Origin: Salinigranum salinum
GTDB taxonomy: Archaea; Halobacteriota; Halobacteria; Halobacteriales; Haloferacaceae
Direction of reading: 5' to 3'
Length of the DNA stretch: 64,000 bases
Assembly: GCF_009176545.1 (NCBI RefSeq)
Contig: NZ_VTOJ01000001.1
Location: 992,001-1,056,000, forward strand
Shown here: piece after piece, positions 34,933-43,719 of the stretch
How positions within the stretch are numbered: the first letter of the stretch is position 1
Layout: every line of letters starts with the position of its first letter
The notes under the pieces: model-generated
Told to the model about the DNA's origin: nothing
Seen by the model: the letters and a program-made list of their open reading frames with translations, nothing else
Databases searched by the model: none
Translations under genes and position numbers: made by a program

Positions 34933-35090
34933 CGTCCTTCACCTCCACTCACGGCCTCGTACTCGAAGTAGGCGGGCATCTCCTCGTTTCGCTCCGTGCC
35001 CGCACCTAGACGATCTGCGAGCGGGAACTCGACGAACTCCCCCCACGACTCCGTACTCACGCTCGTGACGGCGATGTCGGTGACCTCCAT
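34929..35090 (-). CDS. Small conserved-looking ORF (53 aa) coupled to LLM gene
   Basis: The ATG at 35090 gives a 53-residue acidic protein (MEVTDIAVTSVSTESWGEFV... ending AVSGGEGR). Its TGA overlaps the LLM start as ATGA. The preceding bases AGAGGTCACT give a weak Shine-Dalgarno. A TATA-like GATTTATGATAC lies near 35133-35144. The composition is typical of haloarchaeal proteins. No family is recognised. It could be a leader cistron ensuring coupled translation, or a residual N-terminus of a lost gene. Confidence 0.55.
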   Translation of the reverse strand: MEVTDIAVTSVSTESWGEFVEFPLADRLGAGTERNEEMPAYFEYEAVSGGEGR

Positions 35091-35311
35091 AGTGACCTCT
35101 CGATGACCTCGTACGGACCTATCCCCGATTGTATCATAAATCTTTGCAGCAGTCGAACACCTTCACCGTCGTCGGGAACCACCCAAGGGCCCGGTTCCCC
35201 ACCCTACCTGGTGCACTGCCTGGGTCTCCTCCATCGCGTCGTGTCGCACTCCCTGAGCCTCCTGCGCGCGTGTAGCGCGGGAACCTGCGGCCCCGTACGT
35301 CGTCGACCCAA

Positions 35312-35322
35312 TAGTTAACATA
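35312..35322 (+). promoter_or_regulatory. TATA-like box of DapA-type aldolase gene
   Basis: TAGTTAACATA lies 21-31 nt upstream of the ATG at 35343, at leaderless spacing. It decides the start over an in-frame codon at 35325. Confidence 0.5.
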
Positions 35323-35342
35323 CCGTGCGTCGACTGTCGCCC

Positions 35343-36254
35343 ATGTCATCCATCACTGGCGTCTACCCCGTTGTGGCGACGCCGTTCACCGCCGCCGGCG
35401 CCGTCGACTACGACGCGATTCGCGCCATCGTCGAGACGCAGGTCGAGCGGGGTATCGACGGCGTCATCTGCTTCGGCATCGCCGCGGAGTTCTACAAACT
35501 CACGGACGACGAACGGCGGCGGGTCGTCGAGGTGGCCGCCGACGCCACGGCGGGGACAGCCACGGACCTGTTCGTCTCGGTCACGGACCACGCGACGCGG
35601 CTCGCGGTCGAGTTCGCGGAGTTCGCCGAGGCGAGTGGTGCCGACGGACTCATGCTCCTGCCACCGTTCTTCCTCGGGCCATCGGAGTCGGCCGTCCTCG
35701 CACATACCCGTCGCGTCGGTGAGGCCGTCGACATCCCGGTCATGCTCCAGTACGCACCCGTCCAGACGGGCGTGTCCATCTCGCCGGCGACGCTTTCGGA
35801 TCTCGCCGCGTCGGTCGAGACGATCCGGGCGTTCAAGATCGAGAGCCGACCGCCAGGACCGTACATCTCCTCGTTGCTCGAGACTGCCGCCGACATCGAC
35901 GTCGACATCGACGTCCACGTCGGTTACGCCGGCGTCGCGATGCTCGAGGCGTTCGACCGCGGCGCGGTCGGGGTCGTCCCCGGCGCCTCGATCTCGGATC
36001 TGTACCGTGACGTCGTCGACCACCTCCGGGCCGGCCGACGGTCGGAAGCCGTGGCGGTCCACACGGCGATGCTGCCCCTGCTCTCGTTCATGATCCAGGA
36101 TATCGAGGGGTTCATTCACTACGAGAAGCGCCTCCTTGAGGCCGAGGGCCTCGTCGACGCCGTCCACGCCCGCGAGCCGGCGTTCCACCCCGATTCGCAC
36201 ACGGACGCGCGGTTCGAGGAGTGTCTGGCGGCTCTTGCGCCTCACCGCGTCTGA
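35343..36254 (+). CDS. DapA/KDG-type class I aldolase (dihydrodipicolinate synthase family)
   Basis: A TIM-barrel protein of 303 residues. The Schiff-base Lys is 165 (AFKIESRP) and the conserved Tyr is 137 (LQYAPVQ). The pyruvate-carboxylate loop, usually GTTGE, reads GIAAE here. The N-terminus ITGVYPVVATPF is typical. In this context it probably cleaves a 2-keto-3-deoxy sugar acid to pyruvate and an aldehyde rather than making lysine precursors. The start at 35343 is fixed by TAGTTAACATA at 35312-35322 (leaderless). It is divergent from the small ORF/LLM unit and followed by an amidohydrolase on the same strand. Confidence 0.87.
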   Translation: MSSITGVYPVVATPFTAAGAVDYDAIRAIVETQVERGIDGVICFGIAAEFYKLTDDERRRVVEVAADATAGTATDLFVSVTDHATRLAVEFAEFAEASGADGLMLLPPFFLGPSESAVLAHTRRVGEAVDIPVMLQYAPVQTGVSISPATLSDLAASVETIRAFKIESRPPGPYISSLLETAADIDVDIDVHVGYAGVAMLEAFDRGAVGVVPGASISDLYRDVVDHLRAGRRSEAVAVHTAMLPLLSFMIQDIEGFIHYEKRLLEAEGLVDAVHAREPAFHPDSHTDARFEECLAALAPHRV

Positions 36255-36289
36255 CGGCTGGCCCGGCGAACAGGGGTACGTCGCCACTG

Positions 36290-36296
36290 TTTATAC
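36290..36296 (+). promoter_or_regulatory. TATA box of third amidohydrolase gene
   Basis: TTTATAC lies 25-31 nt before the ATG at 36321, so this gene probably has its own promoter despite following the aldolase closely. Confidence 0.5.
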
Positions 36297-36320
36297 TTCC
36301 ACCGCGAGAACGTGATCGTC

Positions 36321-37199
36321 ATGACCGTCCTCGACTGTCACACCCATGCCTGGGCCCCGCCGAGTCCCGACCACCCCTGGGTGAACGAGTCGCTCATCCA
36401 GCTCGTCGACGGCTACGCCGTCGACCCGGTGTACACGACGGAGAAGCTGCTTGACGACATGGACGCCGTCGGCATCGACGAGGCAGTCCTCGTGCCGTTC
36501 CCGCTCGTCGACTGGCAGGACAACACGTACATCATCGAGTCGGTCGGTGCACACGACCGTTTCGCTGGCATCGTCATGCTCGACCCCTTTGCCGACGACG
36601 CGGCCGACCGGCTCCACGAACTGATGAGCGAACCGGACGTCATCGGGTTCAGGATCGGTTGCATCTACCCGCGGGATCACATGTGGATGGACCACTACTT
36701 CGACCCCGGGCAGGAGTGGCTGCTTGACGCGATCGACGAGACCGACTTCTGGGACGCCGCACGCGAGACGGACGCCCTCGTCCAGCTGTTCGCCCACCGC
36801 GAGCAGCTCCCACAGGTGACGCGGCTCGTCGACGCACATCCCGACCTGACCTACGCCGTCGACCACCTCGCCCACGTCGACACGAGCGTCCCGCCCGACG
36901 AGGGCGCGTTCGCCGAGTTCGCCCGACTCGCCGAGTACGAGACCGTCGTGGCCAAGCTGTCGGAGGTGCCGCACCTCTCGACGGAGTCGTTCCCCTACGC
37001 TGACGTCCACGATCACGTGCGGTGGCTGCTCGACCGCTTCGGTCGGGAACGGCTGGCCTGGGGGTCGGACTACCCCAACATCAGCGCCGTCACCGATTAC
37101 GAGCGTGGGCTCCGCTGGCTCGACCACGTCGAGGGGCTCTCCGACGCCGACCGCGAGTGGCTGACTGGGCGGTCGTTCCGGCGACACGTCAGCCTGTAA
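36321..37199 (+). CDS. Amidohydrolase-superfamily lactonase-like protein (copy 3 of 3)
   Basis: The protein has 292 residues. The metal motif HTH is in VLDCHTHAWAPP, with AVDHLAHVD, AKLSEVPH and WGSDYPN. It shares DAIDETDFWDAARETDALVQ with the paralogue at 28889. It probably hydrolyses a lactone formed by one of the nearby dehydrogenases. It lies 66 bp after the DapA-type aldolase and is convergent with a zinc dehydrogenase gene. Three such paralogues within 18 kb is unusual. Confidence 0.86.
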   Translation: MTVLDCHTHAWAPPSPDHPWVNESLIQLVDGYAVDPVYTTEKLLDDMDAVGIDEAVLVPFPLVDWQDNTYIIESVGAHDRFAGIVMLDPFADDAADRLHELMSEPDVIGFRIGCIYPRDHMWMDHYFDPGQEWLLDAIDETDFWDAARETDALVQLFAHREQLPQVTRLVDAHPDLTYAVDHLAHVDTSVPPDEGAFAEFARLAEYETVVAKLSEVPHLSTESFPYADVHDHVRWLLDRFGRERLAWGSDYPNISAVTDYERGLRWLDHVEGLSDADREWLTGRSFRRHVSL

Positions 37200-37301
37200 C
37201 GCGGCAGACACCGTCGCGTATCCGAGCCGATTTCACCGCCCCGGTCGTCCGGTCTCCGCGGTCGATGGCCGTCGTCGACTGCCGCCCGTCGTCCACCGTC
37301 G

Positions 37302-38345
37302 TCACGTCCGCAGCTCGGAGATGTCGAAGCGGATCTTGCACGCCGCCGCGTCGTACGCCGCCTCGAACGCCTCGACACCGTCGCGGAGGGAGTACCCCGT
37401 CTCGACGAGTACCTCGCTCTCGACGGCACCCGACTCGAGCACGTACAGCGCTCGCTCGAAGTCCTCCCAGTCGGAGGCGTAAGAGCACTGGACGTCGAGT
37501 TCGGCGCGGAGGAGCGCGGCGTAGTCGAGTTCGGCCAGCCCGCCGAGTCCGACCACGACGATCTGTCCACCCTTCCGCGTGACGTCGGCGGCGGTCTCCA
37601 GTCCCGAGGGGTGTCCCGTCGAGTCGAGGACGACGTCGAACCCGAGCCCGTCCGTCCGTTCGTCGGCGACTGTCCCGATGTCGGTCTCGCTGACGTCGAC
37701 CGCCTCGAAGCCGAGCTCGCGCGCGATGGGCAGTCGGACCGCGGCGTCCTTGCCGACCCCCGAGACGATGACCTCGCCGCCCTGTGCCCGGGCGATCTGG
37801 GCGGTCAGGAGACCGATGGGACCGGGTCCCTCGACCAAGACGCGGTCACCCGCGCCGACCCGCGAGCGGCGTTTGACCGCCCGGATGGCCACACTCGTCG
37901 GCTCGACGATCGACGCGGTCGCCAACGAGAGGTCGTCGGGTACGTGGTGCAGATGCGCCTCGGGAACGGCGACGTACTCGGTGAACGCGCCGTCGTGGTG
38001 GATGCCGGTGATGTGGGCATCGATGCAGAGGTTCGGCGCCCCCGACAAGCAGTGATAGCAGTCCCCGCACGACCGGATCGGCATCTCGACCACGCGGTCG
38101 CCGACGTCGAAGCGGGTGACACGCTCGCCCGTCTCGACGACGGTCCCGGCGTACTCGTGGCCCACGATCCGGGGGAACTCCATGAAGCTGAACGCGTCCT
38201 TGAACGTGTAGATGCCGAGGTCGCTTCCACAGAGCCCGGCGTACGCCACCTCGACGAGTGCCTCGTCCGGTCCCGGAGCGGGCTTCGGCCGCTCGAGCAA
38301 CTCGATGTTCCCGTGACTCCCCGCAGTTTTGGCTAGCCCGTCCAT
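37302..38345 (-). CDS. Zinc-dependent medium-chain alcohol/polyol dehydrogenase (copy 1)
   Basis: The protein has 347 residues of MDR family. Catalytic zinc ligands are Cys39, His63 and Glu64 (GLCGSD, GHEYAG). The structural zinc uses Cys93, 96, 99 and 107. The Rossmann part begins VLVEGPGPIGLL. Relatives include threonine, sorbitol and galactitol dehydrogenases. It is 72 bp downstream of the IlvD-type dehydratase, so oxidation of a sugar alcohol or a 2-keto-3-deoxy acid is plausible. It is about half identical by eye to the MDR at 41210. Confidence 0.9.
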   Translation of the reverse strand: MDGLAKTAGSHGNIELLERPKPAPGPDEALVEVAYAGLCGSDLGIYTFKDAFSFMEFPRIVGHEYAGTVVETGERVTRFDVGDRVVEMPIRSCGDCYHCLSGAPNLCIDAHITGIHHDGAFTEYVAVPEAHLHHVPDDLSLATASIVEPTSVAIRAVKRRSRVGAGDRVLVEGPGPIGLLTAQIARAQGGEVIVSGVGKDAAVRLPIARELGFEAVDVSETDIGTVADERTDGLGFDVVLDSTGHPSGLETAADVTRKGGQIVVVGLGGLAELDYAALLRAELDVQCSYASDWEDFERALYVLESGAVESEVLVETGYSLRDGVEAFEAAYDAAACKIRFDISELRT

Positions 38346-38417
38346 ACGGTCGGATTCGTGGCTGTCAGTATTGAACCTACTGTCGGTCGGGTTCGTGGGC
38401 GTGGGTGGTTCTCCGCG

Positions 38418-40142
38418 CTACGTCTCGGTGAGGAAGGGGTTCGTCACTGCGCCGTGCTCGGCGGAGCCGAACAGCGCGCCGTACTTCGCCAGCACGGCGC
38501 CGGAAGGGGTAGGCGTCGACGGTTCGTACCGCTCGAGCCGCGCCTCGAGTTCGGCGTTGCTCACGTCGAGGGTGATCGTCCGCGCCGGCAGGTCGATCTC
38601 GACGACGTCGCCCTCCTCGACGACGCCGATCGGGCCACCCAGCGCCGCCTCCGGTGCGACGTGGCCGAACATGGGGCCCCGCGATCCCCCCGAGAAACGA
38701 CCGTCCGTGACGAGCGCCACGTCGTCCTCGTGGCCCTGGCCGACGACGGCGGCGGTGACTCCGAGGCTCTCGCGCATCCCCGGTCCGCCACGCGGTCCCT
38801 CGTTACGGATGACGAGCACGTCGCCGGACTCGAGTTCGCCCGCCTGGACGTAGTCCATCGCGTCCTCCTCGCGCTCGAAGACGCGGGCCGGCCCCCGGTG
38901 GTGGAACGCGTCGCTCCCGGTGATCTTGTGGACGGCGCCGCCGGGCGCGAGGTTGCCCGAGAGGATAGCCAGCGCCCCCTGCTCGTGGATGGGATCGTCG
39001 AGCGGCCGGACGACCGCCGGGTCGACCGCATCGTCCGGTGGCAGGTCGAGGGCCGCGAGGTTCTCCGCCATCGTCTTCCCGGTGACGGTCATCGCGTCGG
39101 CGTGGATGAGGTCCGCCTCGAGTAGCCGCCGGAGGACGACCGGGACGCCCCCGTTGTCGTCGAGGTCTTTCATCAGGTAGGTGCCGCCTGGACTGAGATT
39201 GCAGATGTGGGGCGTCCGTCGCGAGATCTCGTCGAAGTCGTGGACGTCGAGTTCCACACCGGCCTCGGCGGCGATGGCGAGCAGGTGGAGGACGGCGTTG
39301 GTCGACCCGCCGAGCGCGACGAGCAGGGTGATGGCGTTCTCGAACGCGTGTCTGGAGAGGACATCGCTCGGGCGCAGGTCCGCCTCGACGCAGCGCATGA
39401 CGGCCTCCCCTGCCTGCCGGGCGATGTCCTGTCGCGCATCCGAGACCGCCGGCGCGGCGGCCGTCCCGGGCGGAGCCATCCCGAGCGCCTCGGCAATCGA
39501 GGCCATCGTGTTGGCGGTGTACATCCCGGCACAGGAGCCCTCGCCGGGGCAGGCGACGCACTCGAGTTCGTACAGGTCCTCGTCCGTCATCTCGCCGACC
39601 GCGTGAGTCCCCACCGCCTCGAAGACGTCGAGCAGGGTGACGTCCTCGCCCCGGTACTGACCAGGGAGGATAGCGCCGCCGTAGAGGAACACCGAGGGGA
39701 GGTCGGTCCGGGCCGCCGCCATCAGCATCCCGGGGAGGTTCTTGTCGCAACCGGCGACCGTCACGAGCGCGTCGAGTTTCTCCCCGATTGCGACGAGTTC
39801 GACGCTGTCGGCGATGAGTTCCCGCGAGATGAGCGACGTCTTCATCCCCTCGTGTCCCTGCGTGATGCCGTCGCTGATCGTGACGGTACCGAACTCCATG
39901 GCCATCCCGCCGGTTGCGTCGACGCCCTCGCCGGCCGCCTCGGCTACCCGATCGAGGTGGACGTTACACGGCGTCAGGTCGGCTGCGGGGTTCGCTACCC
40001 CCACCATCGGCGAGGCGAGGTCCTCGTCGTCGAACCCCATCGCGCGGAACATCGCCCGGTGCGGCGCGTGCTCCGGCCCGTCGGTGATCTCGTGGCTCGG
40101 CAGACGCTCGGACTTGGAGACGCTTGGCTTCCCGTCGTGCAT
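38418..40142 (-). CDS. ilvD: IlvD/Edd family dehydratase
   Basis: The protein has 574 residues. Cluster cysteines are Cys59 (TPCNVH), Cys132 (AGCDKNLPG) and Cys204 (EGSCAGMYTANTM). The phosphate/substrate loop TDGRFSGG is near the C-terminus. Family members dehydrate dihydroxy acids for branched-chain amino acid synthesis or sugar acids (xylonate, arabinonate, gluconate). The usual GSCGGMYTANTM reads GSCAGMYTANTM. Flanked by a CMD protein and an MDR in a catabolic island, a sugar-acid role seems at least as likely as isoleucine/valine synthesis, so the symbol is tentative. Confidence 0.88.
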   Translation of the reverse strand: MHDGKPSVSKSERLPSHEITDGPEHAPHRAMFRAMGFDDEDLASPMVGVANPAADLTPCNVHLDRVAEAAGEGVDATGGMAMEFGTVTISDGITQGHEGMKTSLISRELIADSVELVAIGEKLDALVTVAGCDKNLPGMLMAAARTDLPSVFLYGGAILPGQYRGEDVTLLDVFEAVGTHAVGEMTDEDLYELECVACPGEGSCAGMYTANTMASIAEALGMAPPGTAAAPAVSDARQDIARQAGEAVMRCVEADLRPSDVLSRHAFENAITLLVALGGSTNAVLHLLAIAAEAGVELDVHDFDEISRRTPHICNLSPGGTYLMKDLDDNGGVPVVLRRLLEADLIHADAMTVTGKTMAENLAALDLPPDDAVDPAVVRPLDDPIHEQGALAILSGNLAPGGAVHKITGSDAFHHRGPARVFEREEDAMDYVQAGELESGDVLVIRNEGPRGGPGMRESLGVTAAVVGQGHEDDVALVTDGRFSGGSRGPMFGHVAPEAALGGPIGVVEEGDVVEIDLPARTITLDVSNAELEARLERYEPSTPTPSGAVLAKYGALFGSAEHGAVTNPFLTET

Positions 40143-40263
40143 GATCTGTGACGCCGCGCTGCGAGCCTAAGTGTTTCGTCGGTCGCGACAATCCGGCGTG
40201 CCTGGACCCGGCTCTCGCTCCGTCGACCCTCGCTGTCCCGGTTCGATCGTCCACGACTTCCTG

Positions 40264-41025
40264 TCACTCTTCCAGCAGCCCGCGTTTCGCTGCCTCTTCG
40301 CGGAGGATCGGGACGCCCGCCAGCATCGTGTCGTACCCCTGTAAACTCGCCAGCTCCAGGACACAGACCAGCTCCGCCTGCGTCGCGCCGTGACCGATGG
40401 CGTTCTCGACGTGTGCCTCCAGTCCCGGACCGTACAGGTGGGTCGTCGAGGCGTCGATAGCGACGTAGACGAGTTCGCGGAGCTTCGGGTCGAGGGTGCC
40501 TCGTTCCCACGGTGACGCCGACAGGTCGGTGTACTTCTCGAGGAACGCGTGGTCGCTCTCCAGCACTGACTCCCAGAACGCCGACCAGTAGCCACGGCGC
40601 TCCTCGAACGCCTCGCGGACGCGCGTGCGGTCGGCCGCGTCCCCGGCCGGTGGGCCGTCGAACGCGTCGGCGACGAGCGGCAGCCCCTCGATGAGCGAGT
40701 GCATGCCCACCCCACAGGTCAGCTCGAACACCTCCCTGATCTCCGCCGGTGTCGCGCCTGCGTCGAGCGCGTGGCCGACGCTGGCGCGCAGTCCGTCGGC
40801 GTAGAGGTGCGTCACGGTGGCGTCGAGCGCAACGGCGATGAGCGCCGTTTCGCGTTCGTCGAGAGCGTCCTGCGTCCACACGTGTGCGGCCAGCCGCTCG
40901 TACCGACGGAAGGACTCCTCGTCCAGCCGCAGCCACTCCCCATGTGCCGCCCGCCACAGCCCCACCGCCTCGAGGAATGACGTCTTCAGGGCTCGCTGTG
41001 TGTCGGAGAGTTCGTGATCGGTCAT
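40264..41025 (-). CDS. Carboxymuconolactone decarboxylase family protein, two CMD domains
   Basis: The protein has 253 residues with two CMD/AhpD-like alpha-helical repeats: DERETALIAVALDATVTHLYADGLRASVGHALDAGATPAE, then DPKLRELVYVAIDASTTHLYGPGLEAHVENAIGHGATQAE. No CxxC pair is present, so thiol-dependent AhpD chemistry is unlikely. True 4-carboxymuconolactone decarboxylases act in protocatechuate breakdown, but many relatives are uncharacterised. It heads a minus-strand run with the IlvD-type dehydratase (121 bp on) and MDR. The start is ATG 41025; a long upstream extension is open but not protein-like. Confidence 0.85.
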   Translation of the reverse strand: MTDHELSDTQRALKTSFLEAVGLWRAAHGEWLRLDEESFRRYERLAAHVWTQDALDERETALIAVALDATVTHLYADGLRASVGHALDAGATPAEIREVFELTCGVGMHSLIEGLPLVADAFDGPPAGDAADRTRVREAFEERRGYWSAFWESVLESDHAFLEKYTDLSASPWERGTLDPKLRELVYVAIDASTTHLYGPGLEAHVENAIGHGATQAELVCVLELASLQGYDTMLAGVPILREEAAKRGLLEE

Positions 41026-41209
41026 CGACCCGCCAGACGGCCGATCGGGACAAAGGTGTTGTGTCGGCACGTCGGGTGGCTGCCGAGCGAGCTGGTTCGA
41101 CCCTCCGAGACGCCGGACTGCTCCGTGTGTGGCCGTCCCACAAAGGCTTAATAGTCGCCTCTCGAACGACTCGTTCAACGGAGACGACTACCTCCGTAGC
41201 GAGCCATCT

Positions 41210-42247
41210 ATGAAAGCGATAGTCCAGACTGGACCCGAGACAGTCGAACTCCAGGAGCACGAGGAGCCGTCGCCGGGCGACGGGGAGGTACTCGTTCGCG
41301 TCCACACGGCCGGCATCTGTGGCAGCGACGCCCACGCGTACCGGTACGAGGGCGGCTACGAGTGGATCAAACTCCCCCGGATCATGGGCCACGAGTACTC
41401 GGGGACGGTCGCCGCCGTCGGTGACGACGTCGACACCCTCGACGTGGGCGACCGCGTCATCGAGGAACCGATCCACGACTGTGGCCACTGCTTCCAGTGC
41501 AAGAACGGCCAGTCGAACGTGTGTCAGAACTTCTCGATCACCGGCCTCCACCGCGACGGGGCCTACGCCGAGTACACGGTCGTCGAGCCCCGACATCTCC
41601 ACGCCATCCCCGACGGCGTCCCGCTCGGGCACGCGGCCATCACGGAACCCACGAGCATCGCCACCCGTGCCGTCTTCGACCAGTCTCGGACGACGCCCGG
41701 CGACGACGTCCTCGTCGAGGGGCCTGGTCCCATCGGGGTGCTCGTCGCCACGGTTGCCGACTCGATCGGTGCGAACGTCCTCGTCTCCGGCCTCTCGCAG
41801 GACGAGACGGCGCGGCTTCCCATCGTCGAGGAACTCGGTATCCAGACGCTCAACTCCGACACCGACGATATCGAAGCCCATCGTGAGACGTTCACCGACG
41901 GCCGCGGGTTCGACATCGTCTTCGACACGACCGGTCACAGGAGCGGTGTCGAGATGGCGACCGACCAGGTCCGGAAGGGGGGACAGATCGTCGTCGTCGG
42001 GCTCCCGGGCGAACCCAGCGAACTGTTCATGACGCCGCTCGTCCGCGGCGAGGTCGACCTCAACACCTCCTACGGCTCGATGTGGTCCAACTTCGAGCAG
42101 GCGCTCCGGCTGATGGAGAACGGGACCATCGACACCGAGACGATCGTCGACGACTCCTACACCGTCTCCGATCCGACCAGCGCCTTCGAGTCGTTCCTCA
42201 ACGCCGAGGCGGTCAAGCCGGTGTTCCGGTTCGAGGAGGGGACCTGA
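41210..42247 (+). CDS. Zinc-dependent medium-chain alcohol/polyol dehydrogenase (copy 2)
   Basis: An MDR protein of 345 residues. Catalytic zinc ligands are Cys37, His61 and Glu62. The structural zinc uses Cys91, 94, 97 and 105. VEGPGPIGVL opens the NAD-binding domain. Paralogous to 37302-38345 throughout. A TATA-like GGCTTAATAG near 41145-41154 is about 60 nt upstream of the ATG, so this message probably carries a leader of about 30 nt, unlike most genes here. It is divergent from the CMD gene and convergent with the second ABC ATPase. Confidence 0.9.
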   Translation: MKAIVQTGPETVELQEHEEPSPGDGEVLVRVHTAGICGSDAHAYRYEGGYEWIKLPRIMGHEYSGTVAAVGDDVDTLDVGDRVIEEPIHDCGHCFQCKNGQSNVCQNFSITGLHRDGAYAEYTVVEPRHLHAIPDGVPLGHAAITEPTSIATRAVFDQSRTTPGDDVLVEGPGPIGVLVATVADSIGANVLVSGLSQDETARLPIVEELGIQTLNSDTDDIEAHRETFTDGRGFDIVFDTTGHRSGVEMATDQVRKGGQIVVVGLPGEPSELFMTPLVRGEVDLNTSYGSMWSNFEQALRLMENGTIDTETIVDDSYTVSDPTSAFESFLNAEAVKPVFRFEEGT

Positions 42248-42396
42248 GCGGACACCCCTCGGACGGTCGACTCTCCTCTGTCGCGTCGCTCCGCCCGCTC
42301 TCGAGATTCGTGCCACCGCAGACCACGATCCGGACAATCGAAGCGTGGTCCGTCCGGCTCCCCCCGCGACGACTGGCCTATCTCTCGACCTCGCTC

Positions 42397-43560
42397 CTAC
42401 ACCTCGACCTCGCCCGTGACCTCGCTTTCGGCCCGCTCGGTCATCAGACGACCCTTGAGGAGCCGTTCCGTGGTCGCCTCGAACGCGTAGATGTGTTCGG
42501 GAGCGATGGTCAGCGTCACCTCGTCGCCCTTCCCGAGGTCGTGGAACTGGCTGACCAGCGCCGTGATGTCGGTTTCACTAGTGTCAGCGTAGAGCACTGC
42601 CTCCGTGCCCAGCGGTTCGACGACCCGGACGGTCGCCTCGATCTCGGGGCCGTCGGTTCGACGCATCGACCGCTGGTAGAGGTCCTGCGGTCGGAATCCG
42701 ATGCGGGCGTCGACCTGCTCGGCGTCGGTGTCGACGAGTGCCGCGGGCAGGTCGAACGAAAGCGTCCCGGTGTCGACCCGGTAGCTGTCACCCTGTCGGA
42801 TCAGCGTCGCGTCGAAGAGGTTCATGTCCGGGCTGCCGACGAACTGCGCGACGAACAGGTTCGTCGGTTCGTTGAACACCTCGCTCGGTGTCCCGAGCTG
42901 CTGGAGCTCGCCCCCGTTCATGACGGCGATCTTGTCGGCGATCGACATCGCCTCCTCCTGGTTGTGGGTGACGTAGACCGAGGTGATGCCCACCTTCGAC
43001 TGGAGTTCGTCGATCTCGGTCCGCATCGTCTTCCGGAGTTTCGCGTCGAGATTCGCCAGCGGCTCGTCGAAGAGGAACAGCCGGGGTTCGCGGATGATGG
43101 CACGGCCCAGCGCGACGCGTTGTTTCTGCCCGCCGGACAACGCGGACGGCTTGTTGTTGAGGAGGGCTTCGATCTCCAGCATCTCGGCGACAGCCTCGAT
43201 CTCGCTGTTGATCTCCTCGTCGGAGAGGTTCTTCTTCTCCCGCCGGAGTCCAAACCCGAGGTTCCGGCGGACGTCCATGTGGGGGTAGAGTGCGAAGTCC
43301 TGAAACACCATCGCGACGTCGCGGTTGCGGGCCTTCACGTCGTTGACGACGACTCCGTCGAAGGAGATCGTCCCAGACGTCGGCATCTCGAGGCCGCCGA
43401 TCATCCGGAGCGTCGTCGTCTTGCCGCAGCCGCTCGGGCCGAGAAGCACCAGGAACTCCCCGTCGTCGACGGTGAGTGAGACGTCGTCGACGGCAACGAC
43501 CCCCTCGCCGTCGGGGTCGCCGAAGACTTTCGTGACACTGTCGAGTTCCAACTCGGTCAT
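42397..43560 (-). CDS. Sugar ABC transporter ATP-binding protein (second importer)
   Basis: The protein has 387 residues. Walker A GPSGCGKTT is at 41-49, the signature LSGGQKQR at 140-147, and Walker B ends FDEP at about 163-166. A TOBE-type C-terminal domain follows. It belongs with the permeases and binding protein upstream on the same strand. TTTAATAAGG at 43581-43590 lies 21-30 nt upstream of the ATG at 43560, giving it its own promoter and deciding against the in-frame codon at 43572. Confidence 0.94.
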   Translation of the reverse strand: MTELELDSVTKVFGDPDGEGVVAVDDVSLTVDDGEFLVLLGPSGCGKTTTLRMIGGLEMPTSGTISFDGVVVNDVKARNRDVAMVFQDFALYPHMDVRRNLGFGLRREKKNLSDEEINSEIEAVAEMLEIEALLNNKPSALSGGQKQRVALGRAIIREPRLFLFDEPLANLDAKLRKTMRTEIDELQSKVGITSVYVTHNQEEAMSIADKIAVMNGGELQQLGTPSEVFNEPTNLFVAQFVGSPDMNLFDATLIRQGDSYRVDTGTLSFDLPAALVDTDAEQVDARIGFRPQDLYQRSMRRTDGPEIEATVRVVEPLGTEAVLYADTSETDITALVSQFHDLGKGDEVTLTIAPEHIYAFEATTERLLKGRLMTERAESEVTGEVEV

Positions 43561-43719
43561 GGCTGAGAGCATGCAATCGGCCTTATTAAAAGTACTGTCG
43601 ATGAACGACCAGGGACGGTCGTCCGTCGGACGGAGGCGGACTACGAGGTGTCTGTCTCACGTCGGATCGGTAGCAGCGACCGCGACCGAGTGCAGGAGGG
43701 AAACTGGAGCCGCCGGTCG

